The notes beneath the pieces were generated by a model that was not told where the DNA came from, ran no database searches, and saw nothing but the letters and a program-made list of their open reading frames with translations. The translations under genes and the position numbers were made by a program. Shown here one piece after another: positions 51,401 to 60,400 of a stretch of 64,000 nt of DNA (positions are counted from its first letter, which is position 1; every line of letters starts with the position of its first letter). The DNA is from Amblyornis subalaris (taxonomy: Eukaryota > Chordata > Aves > Passeriformes > Ptilonorhynchidae). The stretch spans positions 6,447,634 through 6,511,633 of the forward strand of contig JACAXG010000018.1 of NCBI GenBank assembly GCA_018881555.1, given 5' to 3'.

Positions 51401-54400
51401 TATATCATCATGTAGCTTACACTTACTCTTACCACTTTCCTGCTAAAATGGCATTTCTGATAAGCATCACCTCAGTTGGCAGGATGAAATTCAGACTTGA
51501 CAGCAAGCCCTTGTACAGTGTGTGCTCTCATTCCCTCTAGTTCCATCTCTCCCTGCCTTCCCCCTACTTCTTTTTTTTTTTTTTTTCTGTTACTCTTGGG
51601 TCACAATATTTAGGTTGATTTGAAAGGGGTAATTTAACATGAGTTTCACAAAAAATGAGCTAATTTATTTATACCTTTTGGTGTTTCTTTACCTTTTCCA
51701 AGTGTATGGTTCTTTTGTGTGGTCAGAATACACACTATAGGTATTTTTCAGTCTTTCTGTAACAAATCTCAGTAAATCATATTGAAAGCCCATGGCTTTT
51801 TGTAAGAATTCTTAAGGGACAATCTGTTTCTTCTCAAAAATTCTTCAAAGGAGTCACAGACACCACTGATGCTTCACATTCTTCTCAGAAATCAGAGCAT
51901 ATTTTACTAGTTGAGAGTGGCACCTTGTTTCATGGATGTCCCTGTTTCTGAGAGAGGTAGGGTATCAACTGCTTCTCATTTGTGCCTAGTCTGTTCTGGC
52001 AGCTTCTAGAATGAGATACTTGTTTTGACAGTTTTACAGTGTGACTGCTATTTAATAGAGGTTCTTACCATTTGTCTCCTTGAACAGTAATTTACCTGTA
52101 GTCAGGTTCAGTGACCAAAAGCTTAAAAGGAAGTTAAAAGCTCTTACCTTGCCAAAAATAGATCTGAAGTATTTTTCTGTATTGTTTCTATGGCAGTTCG
52201 TTCCTAACTGGTAAAGAATCTTTATATAAAAATTATCTAAAAAATATTGCTAAAGAATATAAGCAGGTTTTACACACATTTCGGCCTTCTGACTTTTGGT
52301 AACTTGCTAGAAGAAGCAAAAGTGTATAGGCTGAAAGCTTATGCATATGCTTGCATTACGTTTCCAAATGTCTTCCTTATTACAGAATATAGACAAAAAA
52401 TTTTCTGAATCATGTGCGATATACCTCCTGTTATCTGGTATCATACATGCTTGTATGGTTCCCAGAAATCACATCTAAGTTTCCTGATACTTTCAAGTAT
52501 TACATCTGGTTTAGCATTCCATTGGTGTGCTTAGTTTTATACACCTTCTATTTTTACAAAGGGTGACGTCAGTGCATCTGTTATGCTGAGATACTTCAAG
52601 CCAATGCCTGAACATTTGCTGAGTATTGTTTTCAAGTGAGACAACAGGGTGAAGGGGCCTTGATGACTCTGCCTTGTCCCTGGTTTGAGAATACAGCGAG
52701 TAGATGTGAGGAAATGGAAACTCATGACTGTTTGCAGTCTTGAGTCCTTTAATATCATAGTTCAAAGCCTATTTTACTGTAGCAGTTTGACCTTTGCTGG
52801 ATGTCAGATGCCCGCCAAAGACACTCTATCATCCCCCCCCTCCTCAACTGGACAGGGGAGAGAAAATATAATGAAAGCTCATGAGTTAAGGATGGGGAGA
52901 GATCACTCACCAATTGCTGTTGTGGCAAAACAGACTCAACTTGAAGAAATTAATTTAATTTATTACCAATCCAAATCACAGTAGGATAATGGGAAGTGAA
53001 ACATTTCTTAAAGACACCTTCTCCCCACCTTCTCAGGCTTAACTTTTATCCCAGTTCTCTATTTGCTTCCTGCAAGCAACACAGATAGATGAGGAATATG
53101 GGTTATGGTCAATTCATCACATTGTTTCTGCCATTGCTTCCTCCTCAGGGAAAGGAGTCCCTGCCCTCTTCCAGTGTAGGGTCCCTCCTGTGGGAGACAG
53201 TTCTCCACAAACTGCTCCAGCATGGGTTCCTTTTTTCCCACTGGGTGCAGTCCTTCAGGAACACACTGCTCCAGCATGGATCCCCCGTGGGGTCACAAGT
53301 CCCAAGAAAACCTGCTCCAGTGTGGGGTCCTCTCTCCCTCTTCTTCCTCTCCTCCCCTCCACAGGTCCTGCCAGGAGCCTGCTCCAGCGTAGGCTTCCCG
53401 TAGGGTCACCGTCTTCTCTTGAGCATCCACCTGCTCTGGCATCGGGCTCCTCCATGGGCTGCAGGTGGATCTCTGCTCCCCTGTGAACGTCCATAGGCTG
53501 CAGGGGCACAGCTGCCTCACCGTGGTCTGCACTATGGGCTGCCGGGGAATCTCTGCTCTGGTGCCTGGAGCACCTGCTGCCCCTCCTGCTTTGATGACCT
53601 CGGTAACTGCAGACCTGTTCCCCGACATATTCTCACTCCTCTCTAGTCACATCTGCACAATTACTCTTTTAGGGTTTTTTCCCTGTTAGATATGTTACCA
53701 CAGAGATGTTGCTACCATCACTGAGTGGCTCAGCCTTGGCAGACTTGACAGGTCCATCCTGGAGNCAGCTGGCATTGGCTCTCTCGGACATGGGGGACGC
53801 TTCGGCAGCTTCTCAGAGAAGCCACCCCTGTAGCCCCCCCAGTACACAAACCTTGCTACACAAACCCAATACCTTTACTTAACTGATAAGATCAAAGAAG
53901 ATTAGGCTCTTCAACAGTATGGATGCAATATTGTTCATTTCTATAATCACTGAAGCCTAGCACAAATGAAATTACAATAACCTCTAAATGAAAGGCAGGT
54001 CTGCTTCATTAGGTTGCACAGCATTTCTGCATTACTCTTAACTGTTCAGAGTAATACAGAAAATCATTAGAAGTATCAGTTTACGTGGTTAAGGAGCAAC
54101 TATGCAGAACACTCCTGCTTTCTTGTCATTATCTCAGTACCAGCATGAAAATTGTTAATTTTGTCTAGGAATAAACCTATGCAGCTAATAAGAATATTTA
54201 TTTTCAGGTAAACAGATCCTTTTCNAATACTCAGTGTACTTTGATTTCCTTTACTTGTGAGTCTCAGGACTCATTTAGGCATTTGTGTATTCATTATTGG
54301 AAAGTAGTATCTTAAGGACTATGTACTATAGGCTAATATGTTGGCAATAAGTTAAAAGAGAAAAAAAGCAGTGGGCAGGAGTAGAAGAAACTTTATTTTT

Positions 54401-57400
54401 ACAAGAAAAGGTTTAGTAGTAATGTTCCTTCTGAATTAATCTTGAATGATTAACTGATCAACAAGTGCATCACATATACCTACTGCTCTAATTACACCTG
54501 TAACAATGATAGACTGTAACAGAGGAATTACTCTGAAAATGGTCAACCTTGGTGGCATTTGCATTATCTAAAATATATGCACGTAAGTAGTTTGATATTG
54601 AATTATTGTTATTATTGACTGTTTTAGACTGTAATGACAAACAATGAATGGCTTTTAGTTTTATTTTATTAATCTGTTTTTGAGACATGCTAAACAAAAG
54701 TGTTTTTGGTTTTGGGACCTCAACCTGTTAAACTATCTTTCCCAAGAAATTTTCAATAGCAAAATTTCACATTTGAAATGTGTATGCCAACTCCAATTTG
54801 ATGAGCTGGTCCTACTAAATTCTTCTGGATTGGAGTACCTTAGCTTACAAAAAAATCATGTATCAGCTGCTAAATTTCAACAAATCTTTTTTTTTTCTGG
54901 GATTCAGAAACTATGTGCTATCCTGGACTTAACTGCACTAGGTCAAAACCAGGCAAAGCTGACCTTTTCACAGTTCTGAGCTTCCTGTATGATGAAGTCT
55001 TAGATACCTCTCTTAAGTGTGGCTTAGAGACTTACAGGTTTGGACCTGGTTTATATGCATACTTGACAACCAGGACAATTTCCAAATAATAGATTATTGT
55101 TCATGGTTGTAGTCTGAATAGCTAAGAATAATTAATTAAGAAGAAGCATTTCTAAAAATGTTTTGAAAATGGAGAAAATGGTACAGAAGATTGTGAGAGT
55201 TATTACACTGATTATTTGCTATTATTAATTTCCTAGGCATGCCTGTGAAAAATAACATAGCAGCTTTACGCCAATCTCCAGGACAGAATGGTACTAGCTT
55301 CCATGGTTGCATCCGTAATCTATATATCAACAGCGAACTCCAAGACTTCAGAAATGTGCCACTGCAAGTGGGAATTCTGCCAGGTTGTGAGCCTTGTCAC
55401 AAGAAAGTCTGTGTGCATGGAACATGCCATGCTACCAGCCAGTCAGGCTTTTCCTGTGAGTGCGAAGGAGGATGGACCGGACCCCTCTGTGACCAACAAA
55501 CGAACGACCCGTGTCTTGGAAATAAGTATGTCCTTCCTCAAGACAGAACAGTAGAATAATAGTCTCCAGTTGTGTACTTTTTTAAAAAACGTTCACACTT
55601 GCAAGAAGCAACATAACCTGGGCATGTAAAAGTGAAAACAGCATCCCATCCAATTTTTAGTATATTCTTCCCATAAACCTAATGCAGGAAAGCACCCAGT
55701 TTAGGGGAGCAGATTCACACATCTCACTGAAGTTCTGCACCTTCTGGGAGGTGCTTTTACATACCTCTGTATGGGCTTCTTTTGTAATGAGATGCACTGA
55801 TGCAAGTGTTGGTATGAGCTTTGGCCCAAAAATTTAGAAGTAGTTGCAAATGGAAAAAAAATCTATTTGCTTATTTTCGATTGTATAGAATGAGATAATA
55901 CAATTATTATTATTATTATTATTATTATTAATAATAACAATAATAATATTCCCTACTGTGTTTACAAAATTGATACAATGCATATATCTAATATTTTATA
56001 TTTTCAGAGTACCCCAGGTTTTAGCAGGAAAATAGATTTTGATCTTTGTGGTGAACTTCTGTTTAAGTCTTTGTGTGCTAATTCTATTTATTGATTTGAG
56101 TAGAAAATTTTAGTTTAGACATTTTATGTATGTCTATAGAGAGGTTCATGTATATAAATGTGTAGAGAGAGAAAAAGATATGTATATTTGTGTCTATGAC
56201 AGTATTGATTGATTTCTATGCATATTCATCTCTTAAATTTACTCTAGAGACAGATTCAGTTTGGGTTCATGGACTCCCAGCACAAGAAGATCAGAAACTT
56301 CAGTTCAGAATTCTTCCATATTTATTGATCTTGGGCCCCAAGATGTCCTTCTGTTTGTCCTTACCACTCTCCTCACTACAGCTTGGCAAACTTTTTTTTT
56401 TTTGGTAGAATAAAGTAAGCCTGCTTGGATCTTTTGGCTGCTGCGTTTTCGGTGCTCTTGCCTATGTAATTTTTGACTTTTAAGCACCAGTGGGCTAAGT
56501 TTGCTAGGAGATTCTAATAAGATGATTTTCAACTCCCATATAAAATGATGTTTAAATCATCTTTTCACAAAGTGTGTGGAGAGTCTGACCCTTTAAAGCA
56601 TTATACAGCAGTTAGCATGTTTTACTATGCAGTTAGCATTCTTTACATTGGTTATAGACTCTTTCAGAACCATTAAGTTTCAAACTCTTCCCAGAGCTAG
56701 AGCAGTCAGGTTTTGAAGCATGTCATTATAGCATTTCATTGTTTATGGGTCTTTTTCTTACCCTGTCCCCTTTCACAGTAACTTTAAAGAAAGGAAGTCA
56801 CAGCAGGTTTAAAAATACAAATGTGACTTCTATCATATCCATGTTATACTTTTATAGTTTAGGAGTAAAAAATAACATCAAACTTTAACCACAAGTTCTA
56901 CTGTAAGAAAAGCCAAAGAACTTCTTGACATTGTCCTTGGAATATTAGATTCTTCACAGGTTCTTATAACTGTGCACATTAGCACCCAAACTGAGTGCTT
57001 TTTTGCAGTAAATTAAAGTTGTCAGTATTAAATGCAGGCAGTATCAAAGATAGAAGTAAGTGAGCACAGCATTAATATTTTGTTTGCTCTTGAAAGTGTT
57101 GGGTTTGTTTCAGCTGTATACAGTGCCGTGAGCTTTTAAGAGAGAAAGCCAAACCAAAATTGTTTATTTGGAGTAAAGGAGGGCTTTGTTTTTCTTCAGT
57201 TCCTGGGAATTTTAATTTTGTATTTCTTGATTCATCTCTAAATTGTGTCTNTTGAATAGATGCATTTTATCCATCTAATACAGTTTGACATTCTGCTTTA
57301 TCTGAGCAACAGAATTGTCACTGTGATCTCAGTTTCTAAAATGTAGGGGATCTTTTAGAGATCCCTGCAGATCATGAAAAGGCTTAAGACAGATTTATTT

Positions 57401-60400
57401 TGCCTACATCTAGGTGCTTGAGTTCAGAATATAGGGACCAAAGTTTGTTCTCTAGTCAGTAAAGGAATAAGCACATTTTGAAAGAATAAACTAGACCTCA
57501 GGTTGTCTAATCACCCTCTGGATAAGCTCATTTCTCTCCCTGACTCTGTGTGTGGAGCTTATGGCAATTATACATCTAACTTGAGTGCCTGACACAGGTA
57601 CCTAAAATTAGATGAGATGAAACTGTGCCCAAGAGTTTGCACTTAGCTTGATGTTCCTTTCAGTACAGTCTGAAGAGGAAATTTAGAGCTTCAAAGAGCA
57701 GGTGGAAACAAAAGTATGAGAGTTGGCATTAGCTAAAATTTAATCATCTTCTAAGTCAAAGCAAAACTTCACCAAAGATCTTGACACAGATTGCTTTGAT
57801 ATCTAAAGCCTGTATAGAATAGACATGATGTCAGTGCCACCTGAGTAACTTTGTAGATCAGATGTCCTAAAAGTGAATGGTTTATAAATGGTGAAAAGAT
57901 CAAATGCTGAACATAATGAAAACTAAACAAAAGCTCTCTGCCCTGTGATACTGTTTAAGCCTTCAATTTTGAATTGCTTAATAACAGTCTTGGAATATCA
58001 GACTTCAACCACAGGAGCAATTTTTAATTCTTGTAGAGAACATAGTTGCTTCAAAACACAGACTAATAGAGAAGTTGGAGGTGCTTAGGCTGTTAGTTTT
58101 ATATTTGCAGGTTTTGATCCCAAACTGGTTATGTTAGCTTAAAAATTGCAAAATGAGATGTTGCTCTTAACAGAATTCTTCTTTTACTATGACATGCAAT
58201 TTTAGATGAATTTTGTGATGTTCAAATTGAAACAAATCATTTTATATTAGATCAAATGGGATTTTTTTTATTAATTTTTTTAATCTACAGCTTTTCATTT
58301 ATTTAGGTGGCTGTCACAACCTACTAAGGAGGTTGTAAGCTCAAGAATCTTACAAATTAGAGAGGAAAAACATCGGAGAGGAGAAAAACCAGGAAGGGTG
58401 ACTGGTGTTTTGTATTTCAGGATTACATTCCTCCCCACAGAGGAATTTCCACTGTGGTGTCCCTAGAAAACTCTATGTAGATAGAACATTTTTCTATCAA
58501 AACAGAAGTTAAAGAGAATAACATTATTTTTGGAAGGAAGTTACTGACCCTGTGCTAGCAAATGAAGAAAGGGAAGTGATTTTATTCCAAGTCATTGGTG
58601 ATGTTTTCAGAAGATGAAATCCCCTAATGTTCAGCTTACACCTACAAACAGATAATTAAACATCCTCCTTTTGGGAAACACAACTCCTCTCTCAAAGAGC
58701 AGTAAGACCAGCTGTGTGTTCCCATACAAGTGTACATCAGAATTTAGCAGATGCAGCTTAACTCACAATCTTTTTTGTCTAACAACAAGATTTGAGCCTG
58801 ACAAAATGTTTATCAAAGCTCAGCTGGGAAATTAGCTACTTTAATCACTTTGGGTGCGACTTGATAATGCACAACCTCATCTAGTGTGAGGTTTGGCTTG
58901 AATTCTAGATGAATGACATCTAGAACACCTAGTGCTGTTGCCTTGCAGTGAAGTTCAGACCTGCCTCATACATTACAAGACTCTGCTACTGGCAGTTGGT
59001 AATGCAGACTAATATATTTGAAGGGAAAGCACATGTTCAGCTTGAAACTACCATTACTTGGGTCAGAAAAGTTTCTGTTTGGAAGTGCCTGACCTGTCTT
59101 TGTGCTGGGAGCCCCATATTTCATGAGTGACAATATGGAGTTTCTTTTAAATGGTACATGAACCAGAATTTCAGGTAAGTTTTTTTTTCTTTAGCTTGAT
59201 TTTGCGATGTTCTTCTCAAAAGCATGCCGGAAGTTTAGGTAGACAGGAAATGTTGTTTTTAATAACTGTGGCCTGTAAAATTCTTCCATAACACATCTAC
59301 AGTGGTGAGAGAGAGTTCTGTACTGCAGCTTGTTTTGTGTAAACCTGCATACCAATTATAAACCACTTCACTGCATCTCACTGAAAAAGTCCATTAGAAA
59401 CAAAAGCAATTTCTTCTGGGTACAGTCCAAAGTATTTGTACTTAATGTTGCTTAGCCTGAACTTTGATGAATAATTTATTTTTATTCTCTTGGGCTTGTT
59501 TCCCCTGTAGATGTGTGCATGGTACCTGCTTGCCGATCAATGCATTTTCATACAGTTGTAAATGCCTGCAGGGACATGGGGGAGTCCTCTGTGATGAAGA
59601 GGAAATGCTGTTTAACCCCTGCCAATCCATCAGGTGTAAACATGGCAAATGTAGGCTTTCAGGACTTGGGAAACCATATTGCGAATGCGGCAGCGGATAC
59701 ACGGGGGACAGTTGTGATAAAGGTAAAAAAAATTAATTAATTAATGTTGCTGTGGTGGTCTTAGAAAATAGGCTTTTTTAATAAAACATGAACAGCCAAG
59801 CACATGAACAGTCAAAAACATGACCAATTTTTTTTTTTTCCACACCACACACATTTGTTGCTTTTTTTTTTCTACCATACCAATTTGTCTTGGCGAGAGA
59901 AAAATCAAACCTTTCCCATGAATTTGTTTACATTTTGAAGATTTTTTCATCAAATGTTTTGCTGTGAAAACATTTCTTTTTTTTTTTGCCTTTATTCAGA
60001 AACACATTTTTACTATATTTAACTATTACCTTTTACCTGCTGTATCTTTCTGTATTTATTCTCTACCTTCTGCAACTGAGAAGCCAAATCCAATGATTCT
60101 GCTCCTAGTTTTATCACAAACTCTACTTTTGACCTCTCAGCTTCAACTGATTTATCACAGCGAATTATGCAGGTGAGATGGATGAAAACAGGATGACTTT
60201 TCCCCCTACCTTTTTCTTTTTCCTTTGTCTATCAAAGCTCTCCCTCTCCCTCTCTTCCCCTNACCCCAGATGGCATTTATTTTGTATTGTACATAGATGT
60301 GAATAGAAGAATATGGTTGTAGAACTTTTAACAGATGTCTCATTTTTAGCTGGTTTTATACCTCAGTAATTTATGAAGTTAGCGGAATGTAACTTATATT

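Larger units (their letters stand above)
49113..55236 (+). other. SLIT2 intron
   Basis: 6124-bp intron, acceptor AATTTCCTAG. It contains an antisense solo LTR (52778-53873), the only strongly GC-rich block of the intron, and a T-run of about 17 near 51570-51586. A complex, repeat-free stretch at about 50480-50830 may be conserved non-coding DNA. I see no gene. Confidence 0.8.

Noticed and set aside
53089..53486. Plus-strand open frames of ~100 codons in the GC-rich block
   Set aside because: They are shadows of the repeats in the antisense LTR; GC-rich sequence lacks stop codons on both strands.
54680..54979. Leucine-rich open frame upstream of the 55237 exon as an extra SLIT2 exon
   Set aside because: It does not fit the laminin-G sequence, which continues directly from 49112 to 55237 in frame.
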